Shown: positions 37,048-46,384, counted from the first letter of the stretch. The stretch: DNA of 54,170 nt from Altererythrobacter sp. (GCA_031178065.1 JAPSJS010000019.1:1-54170), one strand, 5' to 3'. Made by a program: numbers and translations. The notes: generated by a model not told the origin, from the letters alone.

Positions 37048-38061
37048 ATGGACTATCCCAAGACACGCCGCCTGATGCAGCGCGGCACCGACTTCCTCGG
37101 CTGCGAAACCGCGATCCTGTGCGGCGCGATGAGCTGGGTTTCCGAACGCAATCTCGTCTCCGCGATCAGCAATGCGGGCGGCTTCGGTGTGATCGCCTGC
37201 GGCGCGATGACGCCCGAGCTGCTCGACGCGGAGATCGCGGCGACGAAGGCGATGACGCATCGGCCGTTCGGCGTGAACCTCATCACCATGCACCCGCAGC
37301 TCTTCGACCTGATCGAGGTATGCAGCCGGCACGGCGTCGGCCATGTCGTGCTTGCCGGCGGCATTCCGCCCAAGGGCAGCGTCGAGGCGATCAAGGGCGG
37401 GGCGACCTCGGCCAAGGTCATCTGCTTCGCGCCGACGCTGGCGCTGGCGAAGAAGCTGTTGCGTTCGGGCGCCGATGCATTGGTTATCGAGGGAATGGAG
37501 GCAGGCGGCCACATCGGCCCCGTCTCGACCAGCGTTCTGGCGCAGGAGATCCTGCCCGAGCTGGCGGAAGAACACCTCGTGTTCGTCGCCGGCGGGATCG
37601 GCAAGGGGCAGGCGATCGCCGGCTACCTGGAGATGGGCGCCGCGGGCGTCCAGCTCGGCACGCGCTTCGCCTGCGCGACCGAAAGCATCGCGCACCCCGA
37701 TTTCAAGAAGGCCTTCTTCCGCGCCAGCGCGCGCGACGCGGTCGCCAGCGTCCAGGTCGATGCGCGCCTGCCGGTGATCCCGGTCCGCGCGCTGCGGAAC
37801 AAGGGGACCGAGGCCTTCACCGCCAAGCAGATCGAAGTCGCCGGCATGCTCGACCGCGAAGAAGTGGTGATGGGCGAGGCGCAGCTCCAGATCGAGCATT
37901 ACTGGGCCGGCGCGCTGCGCCGCGCGGTGATCGACGGCGATGTCGAGGGCGGCTCCCTGATGGCCGGCCAGTCGGTCGGCATGGTCAAGGAGGAAGAGCC
38001 GGTCGCGCAGATCGTCGCGACGCTGATGGCCGAGTGCGAAGAGGCGCTCGCGCGGCGCTGA
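37048..38061 (+). CDS. Nitronate monooxygenase-family flavoprotein
   Basis: A 337-residue FMN TIM-barrel protein of the NPD/2-nitropropane dioxygenase family: [51 protein letters not shown] and [19 protein letters not shown] followed by GVQLGTRF. The His in EAGGHIG is the expected catalytic base. The enzymes oxidise nitroalkane nitronates; some family members act as enoyl reductases, so the exact substrate is open. ATG at 37048 ([13 protein letters not shown]) is preferred to GTG at 37027 by family length, although neither has a strong ribosome-binding site. Its TGA overlaps the purU ATG by one base (TGATG), so the two are coupled. Confidence 0.88.
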   Translation: MDYPKTRRLMQRGTDFLGCETAILCGAMSWVSERNLVSAISNAGGFGVIACGAMTPELLDAEIAATKAMTHRPFGVNLITMHPQLFDLIEVCSRHGVGHVVLAGGIPPKGSVEAIKGGATSAKVICFAPTLALAKKLLRSGADALVIEGMEAGGHIGPVSTSVLAQEILPELAEEHLVFVAGGIGKGQAIAGYLEMGAAGVQLGTRFACATESIAHPDFKKAFFRASARDAVASVQVDARLPVIPVRALRNKGTEAFTAKQIEVAGMLDREEVVMGEAQLQIEHYWAGALRRAVIDGDVEGGSLMAGQSVGMVKEEEPVAQIVATLMAECEEALARR

Positions 38062-38915
38062 TGGCCGAACCGCTCATCCTGACGCTCGGCTGCGCCGACC
38101 GGCCGGGGATCACCGCACAGGTGACGGGCTTCCTGTTCGAGCGCGGCGGCAATATCCTCGAGGCACAGCAGTTCAACGATCAGGAGGGCGGCGCCTTCTT
38201 CATGCGCGTCGCTTTCGATCCGGGGGCGGCCGGGCGCGAGGAACTGCGCGCCGATTTCGCTGAGCTCGCCGACACGTTCGGCATGAAATGGCAGCTCGCG
38301 CGCCGCGATAGGCCCCGCCGCGTGCTGCTGATGGTCAGCAAGTTCGACCACTGCCTCGCCGACCTGCTCTATCGCTGGCGCATCGGGGAACTGCCGATGG
38401 AGCCGGTGGCGATCGTCTCCAACCACCCGCGCGAGGCGATCAGCCACACGCATATCGGGGATATTCCATTCCACCACCTGCCGGTGAGCGCGGGTGCCAA
38501 GCCGGAGCAGGAGGCGCACATCCGTGCCATCGCGGAGGAGACCAAGGCCGAACTGGTCGTGCTGGCGCGCTATATGCAGATTCTCTCGGACGAGCAGGCC
38601 GCGCATTTCGCCGGGCGCTGCATCAATATCCACCACTCGTTCCTGCCCGGGTTCAAGGGTGCCAAGCCCTATCATCAGGCCCATGCGCGCGGGGTGAAGA
38701 TGATCGGCGCCACCGCCCACTACGTCACCGCCGATCTCGACGAGGGCCCGATCATCCATCAGGATGTCGAGCCGATCACCCACGCCGACAGCCCGGACGA
38801 GCTCGTCCGCAAGGGGCGCGACATCGAGAGCCGCGTTCTGGCCGAAGCGGTGCGTCTGCATCTCGAGGACCGCGTCCTGCTCAACGGTTCGCGAACGGTG
38901 GTGTTCAGGGGGTAG
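38061..38915 (+). CDS. purU: Formyltetrahydrofolate deformylase PurU
   Basis: A 284-residue protein with an amino-terminal ACT domain ([20 protein letters not shown]) and a formyltransferase-like hydrolase domain: [20 protein letters not shown], the catalytic [20 protein letters not shown] and [16 protein letters not shown]. It hydrolyses 10-formyl-THF to THF and formate, balancing one-carbon pools and feeding formate to PurT. The ATG at 38061 is coupled to the stop of the flavoprotein gene; the open frame further left is not part of the gene. The ACT domain usually senses Met/Gly. Confidence 0.97.
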   Translation: MAEPLILTLGCADRPGITAQVTGFLFERGGNILEAQQFNDQEGGAFFMRVAFDPGAAGREELRADFAELADTFGMKWQLARRDRPRRVLLMVSKFDHCLADLLYRWRIGELPMEPVAIVSNHPREAISHTHIGDIPFHHLPVSAGAKPEQEAHIRAIAEETKAELVVLARYMQILSDEQAAHFAGRCINIHHSFLPGFKGAKPYHQAHARGVKMIGATAHYVTADLDEGPIIHQDVEPITHADSPDELVRKGRDIESRVLAEAVRLHLEDRVLLNGSRTVVFRG

Positions 38916-38976
38916 AACCGACTGTCCTCGACAGCGATGGGGGTGGAGGCGCAGAACAGGTGGGGAGGGGAAGACC

Positions 38977-40251
38977 GTGATCGCAACGATACGACGGCTC
39001 CTTGCGGGCGTGATAGTCGCGGGGACGGCGCTCTTCGCCGCGCCGCTTGCAGCGCAGGATTACGAGCCGGACTGCGCGCGCATCGCGGCGTTCCTCGACC
39101 GGGCCATTGAGGAGGGCCGCACAGTGGGCGCCTCGGCGCTGGTGTGGAAGGACGGCGCGGAGCGGTGCTTTGCGGCGGCGGGCATGGCGCAGCGCGAGGA
39201 AGCGAGGCCGTTCGCGCGCGATACGCTGGTGCAGATCTTCTCGATGACCAAGCCGGTCACCGGCGTCGCGCTGATGCAGTTGTGGGAACGGGGCAAGTTC
39301 GGTCTCGACGATCCGCTGGCGTGGCACCTGCCGCAGTTCGCGGACATCAAGGTGCTCGCGGGCGAGAACCCCGATGGCAGCCCGATCCTGCGTGAACCCA
39401 GCCGCCCGATCACCCTGCGCGACATTCTGCGCCATACCGCCGGGTTCACTTATGGTGCGAACGGCAATCCGCAGAACGCCGCCGACCGCACGTGGAAGGC
39501 GCTGGACCCGCTCAGCCCGACCAAGACGCTGGCCGAGTTCGCCGACGCTATGGCCAAGGTGCCGCTGCTCTACGATCCCGGCACGCACTGGCACTACAGC
39601 GCCGGCGTCGACGTGCAGGCGCGGCTGGTCGAGGTGTTCTCCGGTCAGCCTTTCGCCGATTATGTGCAGGAGCATGTATTCGCTCCGCTGAAGATGAACG
39701 ACACCGGCTGGAAGCGCGATATGGCCGAGGTGCCGCGGCTGGCGCGAATCTATGTCGCGGACGGGGAGGGCACGTTGGCGCCGATGCCGCGCGAGGCTTG
39801 GCTCGAGCCGAACTTCATGGGCAAGCCGATGACGATGGGCGGCTCGGGTGTCGTCACCACCGTGGGCGACTATATGCGCTTCGCACGCATGCTGCTGAAC
39901 GAAGGCGAGCTTGGCGGCGCGCGCGTGCTCCGTCCCGCCACCGTGCGGCTGATGGCGACCGACAGCCTCGACCCGCGCATCGCGCCCGAGGATCGCTCGT
40001 GGCTGACGAGCAAGGGCATGGGCGGGTTCGGGATCGACTTCTTCGTCCGCACCGCGCCGCCGCAGACGCCCAAGGAGAACCGCGGAACGGTGGGCGAGTT
40101 CTTCTGGGACGGTCTGCCCTCGATGCTCTTCTGGGTCGATCCGCGGCAGGACATGGCCGTGGTGTTCGCGACGCAGAAAATCCCGTTCGACAATGCGCTG
40201 CATCACGATTTCCGCGATGCGGTCTACGGCGCGGATTACGTCGGGCGCTGA
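38977..40251 (+). CDS. Exported beta-lactamase-family serine hydrolase
   Basis: A 424-residue class C beta-lactamase-fold protein. GTG at 38977 follows GGAGGGGAAGACC and opens a signal peptide (MIATIRRLLAGVIVAGTALFA, cleaved near AAQ). The active-site SxxK is SMTK (S89, K92), and the Tyr of the YxN motif is Y207 in YSAG. The region FSMTKPVTGVALMQLWERGK is typical of the EstB/PBP4-like esterase branch rather than true beta-lactamases. It is probably a periplasmic esterase or peptidase. The gap of 61 bases from purU leaves room for cotranscription. Substrate unknown. Confidence 0.93.
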   Translation: MIATIRRLLAGVIVAGTALFAAPLAAQDYEPDCARIAAFLDRAIEEGRTVGASALVWKDGAERCFAAAGMAQREEARPFARDTLVQIFSMTKPVTGVALMQLWERGKFGLDDPLAWHLPQFADIKVLAGENPDGSPILREPSRPITLRDILRHTAGFTYGANGNPQNAADRTWKALDPLSPTKTLAEFADAMAKVPLLYDPGTHWHYSAGVDVQARLVEVFSGQPFADYVQEHVFAPLKMNDTGWKRDMAEVPRLARIYVADGEGTLAPMPREAWLEPNFMGKPMTMGGSGVVTTVGDYMRFARMLLNEGELGGARVLRPATVRLMATDSLDPRIAPEDRSWLTSKGMGGFGIDFFVRTAPPQTPKENRGTVGEFFWDGLPSMLFWVDPRQDMAVVFATQKIPFDNALHHDFRDAVYGADYVGR

Positions 40252-40279
40252 TCTGGCCGGGCCGGGTGTCAGCGCCCGA
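40241..40279. terminator. 11-bp inverted repeat over a stop codon
   Basis: TCGGGCGCTGA (40241-40251) is repeated in perfect inverse as TCAGCGCCCGA (40269-40279), with a 17-base spacer. The first arm holds the TGA stop of the serine hydrolase gene. It lies between convergent genes and may stop both transcripts, although it has no T-run. Confidence 0.5.
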
Positions 40280-40299
40280 CCCGATCAGATGCCAGCCTA

Positions 40300-41724
40300 T
40301 CAGACGCTGGCGTTCTTCCGCACGGTGATCACCTGCGGATAGGTGAACTCCAGCAGCCCTTCCTTGCCGTATTCGGCGCCGAAGCCCGACTGCTTGTGCC
40401 CGCCGAAGGGCGTGAAGGGAGAGAGGTGGAGGTACTCGTTAACCCACACGGTGCCCGTCTCGAGCTGCTCGGCGATCTTCACCCCGCGGTCGGTGTCCTT
40501 GGTCCAGACCGCGCCGGCGAGGCCATATTCGGAGTTGTTCGCGCGCGCGATTACCTCGTCGTCGGTCGAGAATTTCATCAGCGGCATGACCGGGCCGAAC
40601 TGCTCCTCGGCGACGATGCGCGCGTCCTCGGGCGGATTGTCGAGGATCGTGATCGGCACGTAGTAGCCGGGCACGTTCGGGTCGTGGTCACCGCCGACCA
40701 GGAACTTGTAGCCCTGGTCCTTGGCATCTTGCACCAGTTCGAGCACCCGCTCGTACTGCTTTCGGTTCTGGATCGGCCCGACCCCGGTGCCCTGATGCGA
40801 TCCGTCGCCGACCTTCACCGATTTCGCATATTCGGCGATCGCCTTGCTCAAGTCGTCGTAGATATCCTCGTGGATATAGACGCGCTTGGCCGCGACGCAG
40901 ATCTGCCCGGCGTTGGAAAAGCTCGACCAGAAGAGCTGTTCTGCGACTTTCTCCACGTCAGCGTCGGGCAGAACGATCGAAGCGTCGTTGCCGCCCAGCT
41001 CGAGCGTGATGCGCTTCAGATCGCGGCTTGCCCCTTCCATGATCTTCTTGCCGGTAGCGGTCGAGCCGGTGAAGGTGATCTTGTCGATATCGGGGTGCTC
41101 GGTGATCATCGGGCCGAGACTGTCCTCGCCGGTGATGATGTTGACCACGCCCGCGGGCGCAGCATCCTTGATCAGTTCGGCGATGCGCAGCGTGGTCAGC
41201 GGCGTGAAAGGGGAGGGCTTGAGCACGATCGTGCAGCCCGAGAGCATCGCGGGCGCGATCTTCTGCATCGCCATCATCACGGGGAAGTTCCACGGCACGA
41301 TACCGCCGACCACGCCGACCGGCACGCGGCGCGTGCGGCTGAGGCGCGTGTCGCTATCCTCGTTGATCTCGTCCTCCAGATCGAGCGTCGCCTGCGCGCC
41401 GACCATCGCCGAGGCGCCGATGACTTCATTCATCGCCTGGCCGTGCGGCTTGCCCTGCTCGGCGGTGAGCAGGCGGTGAAGTTCGTCGGCGTTCTCCTTA
41501 ATGGTTGCGGAGATCTTTTGGATCACCGCCCTGCGGTCCTCGATCCGTGTCTTCGACCAGGTCTTGAACGCGCGGCGCGCGGCGGCAACTGCGCGGTCGA
41601 GCTCTTCCTTGCCGCAGGCGGGGACCGTGCCGATCACGTTTTCGTTCGCGGGATTGATGACGTCCATAGTCTGGGCAGTCTCGATCATCTCGCCGTCGAT
41701 CAGGTTACGGTAGGCAGTAGGCAT
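40300..41724 (-). CDS. NAD(P)-dependent aldehyde dehydrogenase
   Basis: A 474-residue ALDH: PWNFPVMM (N146), TLELGGNDASIV (general base E242) and SNAGQICVAAKRVY (nucleophile C276), with FTPFGGHKQSGFGAEYGKEG at the end. The Rossmann site FTGSTATGKKIM is normal. Length and motifs suggest the succinate-semialdehyde/aliphatic ALDH group; the substrate is not clear. The ATG at 41724 follows GGAGACCGCG and starts MPTAYRNLIDGEMI. The open frame continues upstream but without family sequence. Divergent from the DLH-like gene, with a 178-base shared gap. Confidence 0.95.
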   Translation of the reverse strand: MPTAYRNLIDGEMIETAQTMDVINPANENVIGTVPACGKEELDRAVAAARRAFKTWSKTRIEDRRAVIQKISATIKENADELHRLLTAEQGKPHGQAMNEVIGASAMVGAQATLDLEDEINEDSDTRLSRTRRVPVGVVGGIVPWNFPVMMAMQKIAPAMLSGCTIVLKPSPFTPLTTLRIAELIKDAAPAGVVNIITGEDSLGPMITEHPDIDKITFTGSTATGKKIMEGASRDLKRITLELGGNDASIVLPDADVEKVAEQLFWSSFSNAGQICVAAKRVYIHEDIYDDLSKAIAEYAKSVKVGDGSHQGTGVGPIQNRKQYERVLELVQDAKDQGYKFLVGGDHDPNVPGYYVPITILDNPPEDARIVAEEQFGPVMPLMKFSTDDEVIARANNSEYGLAGAVWTKDTDRGVKIAEQLETGTVWVNEYLHLSPFTPFGGHKQSGFGAEYGKEGLLEFTYPQVITVRKNASV

Positions 41725-41902
41725 CGCGGTCTCCGTTCTCTGCCGGCGCGAGGTGCGCCGATTCGCTTTATCCGTTTCGAGGTGAAACCTAACACGCCCG
41801 CCGCCATGACCCAATCGGGTTTGCGCCATGCTCCGCAGCCATCGCACTTGCATGCCGCGCCCGCTGCGCGCAGCATGTGGGCGAGCTATCGGGAGAGACG
41901 AC

Positions 41903-42790
41903 ATGTGCGATGAGGACAAGCTCGCCCGCTGGGCGCGCGAAGGGCTGAACCGGCGGCAATTCGGTGCGCTTGGCGGCATGGCCGCGCTGGCCGCCTGCAC
42001 GCCGGCGGAATCGAGTTCGCAGGGCGACGGGAGGATGGCTCCACCAGCCCTGGCGGAAGAGAACGTCAGCTTCGAAACCGCCGATGGAACGATGGACGGG
42101 TTCTTCGTCCATCCAGTCGCGGGTCCGGCGCCCGCTGTCCTGTTCTGGCCCGACATCGGAGGTATTCGGGAGGCGAAGCGCAACATGGCCCGGCGGTTGG
42201 CGGGGCAAGGTTATGCGGTCCTGGTCGCCAACCCCTATTACCGCGACGTCGCCGGTCAGCAGTTCGAGGACTTCGCCGACTTTGCCGCGAACGGCGGCTT
42301 TCAGAAGGTTGGCCCGTGGCGCGAGAAACTCGATGCCGAGGCGATCATGCGTGACGCGACTTCTGCCGTCGGCTGGTTCGATGAGCAGAAGGCGGTCGAT
42401 GCCAAGCGCGGCGTGGGTACGCAAGGCTACTGCATGGGCGGACCGTTCACCGTGTGGACTGCCGCGGCGGTGCCCGCGCGGCTGCGTGCGGCGGCAAGCT
42501 TCCACGGCGGCGGGCTGGTCCGCGGCAACGACCTGATGAGCCCGCACAACCTGTTCGGCAAGACGCAGGCGAGTTATCTGATCGCGATCGCGCAGGACGA
42601 CGACGCCGAGGCGCCCGAGACCAAGAATGTCCTGCGTGAAGCCACCAAGGCGGCAGGCCGCCCGGCCGAAATCGAAGTTTACGCCGGCGATCACGGCTGG
42701 ACCGTTCCCGATGCCCCTGCGTACGTCGAAGCCGAGGCGGAACGCGCGTGGACGAACCTGCTGGAGCTTTACGGAGAGGCGCTGGCCTGA
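41903..42790 (+). CDS. Tat-exported dienelactone-hydrolase-family lipoprotein
   Basis: A 295-residue alpha/beta-hydrolase of the DLH family. The amino terminus has a twin-arginine motif (LNRRQFGALGG, R17-R18) followed by a lipobox ending in C32 (LAACTP), so it is predicted to be folded in the cytoplasm and exported as a lipoprotein. The hydrolase has the Cys nucleophile motif GYCMGG, an acidic QDDDAEAPET segment and the catalytic His in YAGDHGWTVPD. DLH enzymes open lactone rings in aromatic degradation; most are cytoplasmic, so the location is unusual. ATG at 41903 follows GGGAGAGACGAC. Confidence 0.88.
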   Translation: MCDEDKLARWAREGLNRRQFGALGGMAALAACTPAESSSQGDGRMAPPALAEENVSFETADGTMDGFFVHPVAGPAPAVLFWPDIGGIREAKRNMARRLAGQGYAVLVANPYYRDVAGQQFEDFADFAANGGFQKVGPWREKLDAEAIMRDATSAVGWFDEQKAVDAKRGVGTQGYCMGGPFTVWTAAAVPARLRAAASFHGGGLVRGNDLMSPHNLFGKTQASYLIAIAQDDDAEAPETKNVLREATKAAGRPAEIEVYAGDHGWTVPDAPAYVEAEAERAWTNLLELYGEALA

Positions 42791-42866
42791 CGTCTCGGCC
42801 GGTTCTCGGGTTCGCGTGGGTTGGTGTTGATGAAGGTGAGGAGCGAAGCAGGCCCCCACCGCCTCG

Positions 42867-43385
42867 TCAACCCAGCCCGATACCGCGCAATTTCGCCCGC
42901 AGGGTCGCCTCGTCGAAAGGCTTGATCACGTATTCGTCGGCCCCGGCGTCGATGCCCTGATGGATGTCGGCCGCGTCGGAATTCGAGGTGCAGAACACCA
43001 CGCGCGGTGCGCGGTCGGCGGGCAGGGCGCGCAGCCGGGTGACAAACTCTATCCCGCCCATCACCGGCATGTTCCAGTCGAGCAGGATCAGATCGGGCAT
43101 CGCCGCCTTGCACCGGGCGAGCGCTTCCTCGCCGTTCTCGGCCTCGGCCGTTTTGAAGCCCAGATCCTCGACGATGCGGCGGACCACTTTGCGGATCATG
43201 CGCGAATCGTCGACCACCAAGCAGCGGCGGACCCGTGCCTGGACGTGCCGCGCGGCATAGGCGGCCTTGGCTTCCTCGACGATCCGCTCGGTGGGATCGG
43301 CGGGCGCTACGGCTTCGGCGTCCCGACCCGGCGTGGCCGCTTCGCCTGCTGCCTTGCTCGCAGGCGGCGGGGTCCGTTTGATCAA
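42867..43385 (-). CDS. Single receiver-domain response regulator
   Basis: A 172-residue protein with a basic/Ala-rich lead of about 52 residues and a CheY-type receiver domain: D59-D60 in LVVDDSR, phospho-acceptor D103 in LLDWNMPVMGG, T133 in FCTSNSD and K155 in VIKPFDEA. All phosphorylation residues are present and there is no output domain. The start is probably TTG at 43385, which overlaps the TGA of the upstream gene (TTGA); no nearby ATG or good ribosome-binding site exists, so coupling is assumed. No kinase gene is in the window. Confidence 0.88.
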   Translation of the reverse strand: MIKRTPPPASKAAGEAATPGRDAEAVAPADPTERIVEEAKAAYAARHVQARVRRCLVVDDSRMIRKVVRRIVEDLGFKTAEAENGEEALARCKAAMPDLILLDWNMPVMGGIEFVTRLRALPADRAPRVVFCTSNSDAADIHQGIDAGADEYVIKPFDEATLRAKLRGIGLG

Positions 43386-43705
43386 CCCGTGGATGGCGGC
43401 ACCTCCTCCTCGCCCCAGACGGGCGAGCGCAGGGGCTCGGCGAAAGACGAATGCGCAGGCGGGGGCGCTGGGGTCGGCTGCTCGTTCGGCGTCATGCAGA
43501 CGTGGAGATAGGGCATCCAGACATCGCCGAACTCGGCCTTTTGATACCACACGTCGAGCACGTCGTAGGAGGCCCAGCACCCGTCGGGCTCACGCAGGCG
43601 GATGCCTTCGCCGATGCGCGGGACCGAGGCGAACCGCAGGCGCTCCTGCGTCTGGTGCGTTTCGTTCTGGATCTCGACCTCGATCACGCGCGCCCCCGAG
43701 CTCAT
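43382..43705 (-). CDS. Hypothetical protein coupled to the response regulator gene
   Basis: A 107-residue protein: MSSGARVIEVEIQNETHQTQ, an acidic/aromatic middle with WYQKAEFGDVWMPYL, and a Pro-rich tail. The fold appears mostly beta and no known family was recognised. It lies directly upstream of the receiver-domain gene with a TTGA overlap, so a shared function is likely, but nothing in the sequence states what it is. The ATG at 43705 gives a compact protein; the frame is open further upstream into the divergent SPFH gene's antisense and is not believed there. Confidence 0.7.
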   Translation of the reverse strand: MSSGARVIEVEIQNETHQTQERLRFASVPRIGEGIRLREPDGCWASYDVLDVWYQKAEFGDVWMPYLHVCMTPNEQPTPAPPPAHSSFAEPLRSPVWGEEEVPPSTG

Positions 43706-43837
43706 GCCTTTTGCCGGCACGCTAGAGCGCAATCCTTGCGGAAAAGTAACGCATGGAGGAGGCACGGCGCCTTGCGGTTTCGCTTGCCCCGGTCCGGCCC
43801 GCTGATACGATAAGCGCAAACGAGGGGAAGGACATCG

Positions 43838-44851
43838 ATGGGTATCGCCCTGATAATGCTGCCGGTGCTGGCAGTGATATTCCTGCTGATGGCGGTGCGC
43901 GTCGTGAAGCAGGGCTTCGTCTACACGATCGAGCGGTTCGGCAAGTTCACTCTGGCCGCCGAGCCCGGCCTGCACCTGATCGTCCCGTTCATCGACCGCG
44001 TGGGGCGGAAGGTGAACATGATGGAGCAGGTGCTCGACATCCCGGGGCAGGAGATCATCACCAAGGACAACGCCATGGTGGGGGTCGACGCGGTGGTGTT
44101 CTTCCAGGTGCTCGATGCCGGCAAGGCGGCTTACGAGGTGCACAATCTCTACGCCGCGATCATGGCGCTCACGACCACCAACCTGCGCACCGTGATGGGC
44201 TCGATGGACCTCGACGAGACGCTGTCGAAGCGCGACGAGATCAATGCCCGGCTGCTAAGCGTGGTCGATCATGCGACCTCGCCCTGGGGGGTGAAGATCA
44301 CCCGTGTGGAGATCAAGGACATCCGTCCGCCGCTCGACATTTCCGAGGCGATGGCGCGGCAGATGAAGGCCGAACGCGTCAAGCGCGCCGAGATCCTCGA
44401 GGCCGAAGGCGACCGGGCGAGCCGCATCCTGCGCGCCGAGGGCGAGAAGCAGAGCGCTATCCTGTCCGCCGAAGGCAAGAAGGAAGCCGCCTTCCGCGAT
44501 GCCGAGGCGCGCGAGCGCGCCGCCGAAGCGGAGGCGCGGGCGACCCAGATGGTCTCCAACGCGATTTCCGAGAGCGGCAATGCCGCGATCAACTACTTCA
44601 TCGCGCAGGAATACACCAAGGCGGTCGGTAAGTTCGCCACCAGCCCCAATGCCAAGACGATCCTGTTCCCGGTCGAGGCGACGCAGCTCATCGGGTCGCT
44701 CGGCGGGATCGGTGAACTCGTGCGCGATGCGGTGAGCCCGCCGGACGGCACCGTGACGGTGCCTCCCGTCGACACCGGGACCCCGCTGCCCCAGCGGCGC
44801 GAACGCGTTCCGCGCGCGAGCGTGCCGCGCAGTGGCGAGCGCCAGGGGTAG
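43838..44851 (+). CDS. SPFH/band-7 family membrane protein (QmcA-like)
   Basis: A 337-residue protein: one amino-terminal membrane helix (MGIALIMLPVLAVIFLLMAV), the SPFH domain with VKQGFVYTIERFGKFTLAAE and PGLHLIVPFID, then a long charged coiled coil (about residues 175-250, with AEGDRASRILRAEGEKQSAI). Related stomatin/QmcA proteins organise membrane proteins and proteases. The ATG at 43838 follows GAGGGGAAGGACATCG. It is 3 bases from the NfeD-like gene start (GTG at 44855), the classical pairing of these two families. Confidence 0.95.
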   Translation: MGIALIMLPVLAVIFLLMAVRVVKQGFVYTIERFGKFTLAAEPGLHLIVPFIDRVGRKVNMMEQVLDIPGQEIITKDNAMVGVDAVVFFQVLDAGKAAYEVHNLYAAIMALTTTNLRTVMGSMDLDETLSKRDEINARLLSVVDHATSPWGVKITRVEIKDIRPPLDISEAMARQMKAERVKRAEILEAEGDRASRILRAEGEKQSAILSAEGKKEAAFRDAEARERAAEAEARATQMVSNAISESGNAAINYFIAQEYTKAVGKFATSPNAKTILFPVEATQLIGSLGGIGELVRDAVSPPDGTVTVPPVDTGTPLPQRRERVPRASVPRSGERQG

Positions 44852-44854
44852 CCC

Positions 44855-45340
44855 GTGGACGGGCTCGACAGCTTCGATCCCCACTGGATCTGGATCACGC
44901 TCGGGCTCGCGCTCGCGGCGCTCGAGCTGCTGGTGCCCGGGGTCTATCTCATCTGGCTCGCCGCGGCGGCGATCGTCACTGGGGCGCTGACCTACCTGCT
45001 CGATCTCGGGCTCGCCGCGCAGGTGATCGATTTCGTCTTCCTCGCGCTGATCTTCGCCTTCTCTGCCCGCCGCTTCCTGCGCGACAAGCCGATCGTCGGC
45101 GCCGACCCGCTGCTCAACAAGCGCGGCGGACGGTTGGTGGGGGAGACCGCCCTGGTGACCCAGGCGTTCGACGGGGGCAGCGGACGCATCCGCCACGGAG
45201 ACAGCGAATGGCTCGCGCGCGGCCCGGACGTCGCCGTGGGCGCCCGCGTGCGCATCATCGGCAGCGACGGATCGATTCTGCTGGTCGAGCCCGTGACCCT
45301 GTTGGCAAAGGAAGAGGCCTCGCCCCCGCGCGAAGCCTAG
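44855..45340 (+). CDS. NfeD-like membrane protein
   Basis: A 161-residue protein with two hydrophobic segments (about residues 12-55 and 58-75) and a small carboxy-terminal OB-fold: GETALVTQAFDGGSGRIRHG and ARVRIIGSDGSILLVEPV. This is the short NfeD form (NfeD1b), the usual partner of SPFH proteins. GTG start at 44855, 3 bases after the band-7 stop. Its TAG stop overlaps the stop of the convergent gene in a shared CTAG. Confidence 0.93.
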   Translation: MDGLDSFDPHWIWITLGLALAALELLVPGVYLIWLAAAAIVTGALTYLLDLGLAAQVIDFVFLALIFAFSARRFLRDKPIVGADPLLNKRGGRLVGETALVTQAFDGGSGRIRHGDSEWLARGPDVAVGARVRIIGSDGSILLVEPVTLLAKEEASPPREA

Positions 45341-46299
45341 ACTGCGCCGCGGGTGCGGTCGGAAAAGCGGCCGTGCTTGCGGTAACGGACCATCCACCGA
45401 TCGAGGAACAGACCCAGCGGGCGCGGCTGCACGCCCAGCTTGTCGAGGCCCGGATGCCCGCCCGAAGGCACGTTCCCCTGCTTGAGCAGGCACCACTGGT
45501 CGCCGTTCATCGGCGTGCCCGGCAGAGCGGCGAACAGGGCGGACAAGGCGTCGGGCATGGCGATGAAGTGCCGCTCGCGCCCCTGCGCCGCGGCGATCCG
45601 CTCGTGCAGGTCCATCATCCCGATCGCCTCGGGTCCCGCGATCTCGTAGGTCTTGCCGCCGTGCGTGCCCGGATCGGCCAGCGCTGCCGCAACCGCGTCG
45701 GCCGCGTCGTCCACGAACAGGAGCTGCAGCTTCGCCTGCGGCGCGAAGACCGGCAGCACGGGCAGGGTGGAGATGAGGCCGGCGAGCATCTGCACGAAGC
45801 CTTCGTCCTCCGCGAACAGCAGCGATGGGCGCAGGATAGTCGCGCCGGGGAAGGCGGCGAGAACCTCCCCTTCGCTCAGTGCCTTCGCCTGCGCGTATTC
45901 GGCAGGCGATTCGGCGTCGGCACCGATCGCGCTGATATGGACCATGGCGTCCGCACCGGCATCGCGTGCGGCCCGGGCGACATTGCGCGCGCCGCCGCAG
46001 ATCAGCTTCTTGAGGTCGCCTTCGAACGAGGCGACAAGGTTCACCACGGCATCCGCCCCGCGCACCGCCGCTGCTGCGCTGGCCGGGTCGCGCACGTCGC
46101 ACGGCATGAATTCGATCTGGCCGAGCTGGGCAAGCGGCTTCAGCGAAAACGCCTTTTGCGGACGGCGGCTCGCGACCCGCAGCCGCGCCCCGCGCTCGAG
46201 CAGCGCCTGCGCCACGTGCCGGCCGAAGAAGCCGCTGCCGCCAGTCATCGTGACCAGCTTGCCGTTCAGCCTGCCATTGAGGGGATCGTGTGCCGCCAT
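45337..46299 (-). CDS. NDUFA9-family NAD(P)-binding protein
   Basis: A 320-residue atypical SDR. The nucleotide site is VTMTGGSGFFGRHVAQALLE, later PSLLFAEDEGFVQMLAGLIS and YEIAGPEAIGMMDLHERIA. Such proteins are related to the NDUFA9/NuoP-like accessory subunit of complex I and to other epimerase-like proteins; in alphaproteobacteria they often occur near ubiquinone or respiration genes. ATG at 46299 (MAAHDPLNGRL) is chosen over one 18 codons earlier by distance to the Rossmann fold. The active-site Tyr/Lys pair of catalytic SDRs is replaced or shifted (YAQAKALSE is the nearest), so the enzymatic role is unclear. Confidence 0.9.
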   Translation of the reverse strand: MAAHDPLNGRLNGKLVTMTGGSGFFGRHVAQALLERGARLRVASRRPQKAFSLKPLAQLGQIEFMPCDVRDPASAAAAVRGADAVVNLVASFEGDLKKLICGGARNVARAARDAGADAMVHISAIGADAESPAEYAQAKALSEGEVLAAFPGATILRPSLLFAEDEGFVQMLAGLISTLPVLPVFAPQAKLQLLFVDDAADAVAAALADPGTHGGKTYEIAGPEAIGMMDLHERIAAAQGRERHFIAMPDALSALFAALPGTPMNGDQWCLLKQGNVPSGGHPGLDKLGVQPRPLGLFLDRWMVRYRKHGRFSDRTRGAV

Positions 46300-46384
46300 T
46301 GCCTCGTGCCGTTCATTTATCGGTTTCGCGAATCTGGCCCCGCCTTGCCCCAACGCGTCCCGTCCCGCAACAGCCTCGAAGTCG

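Noticed and set aside
36912-38060. Upstream extension of purU to 36912
   Set aside because: That part overlaps the nitronate monooxygenase gene in another frame and encodes only Arg/Gly-rich sequence; the ACT domain begins at 38061.
38977-40251. Calling the two beta-lactamase-fold proteins antibiotic beta-lactamases
   Set aside because: They have SxxK and the Tyr residue but not a convincing class C KTG/YAN set; the sequence type is that of esterases and peptidases.
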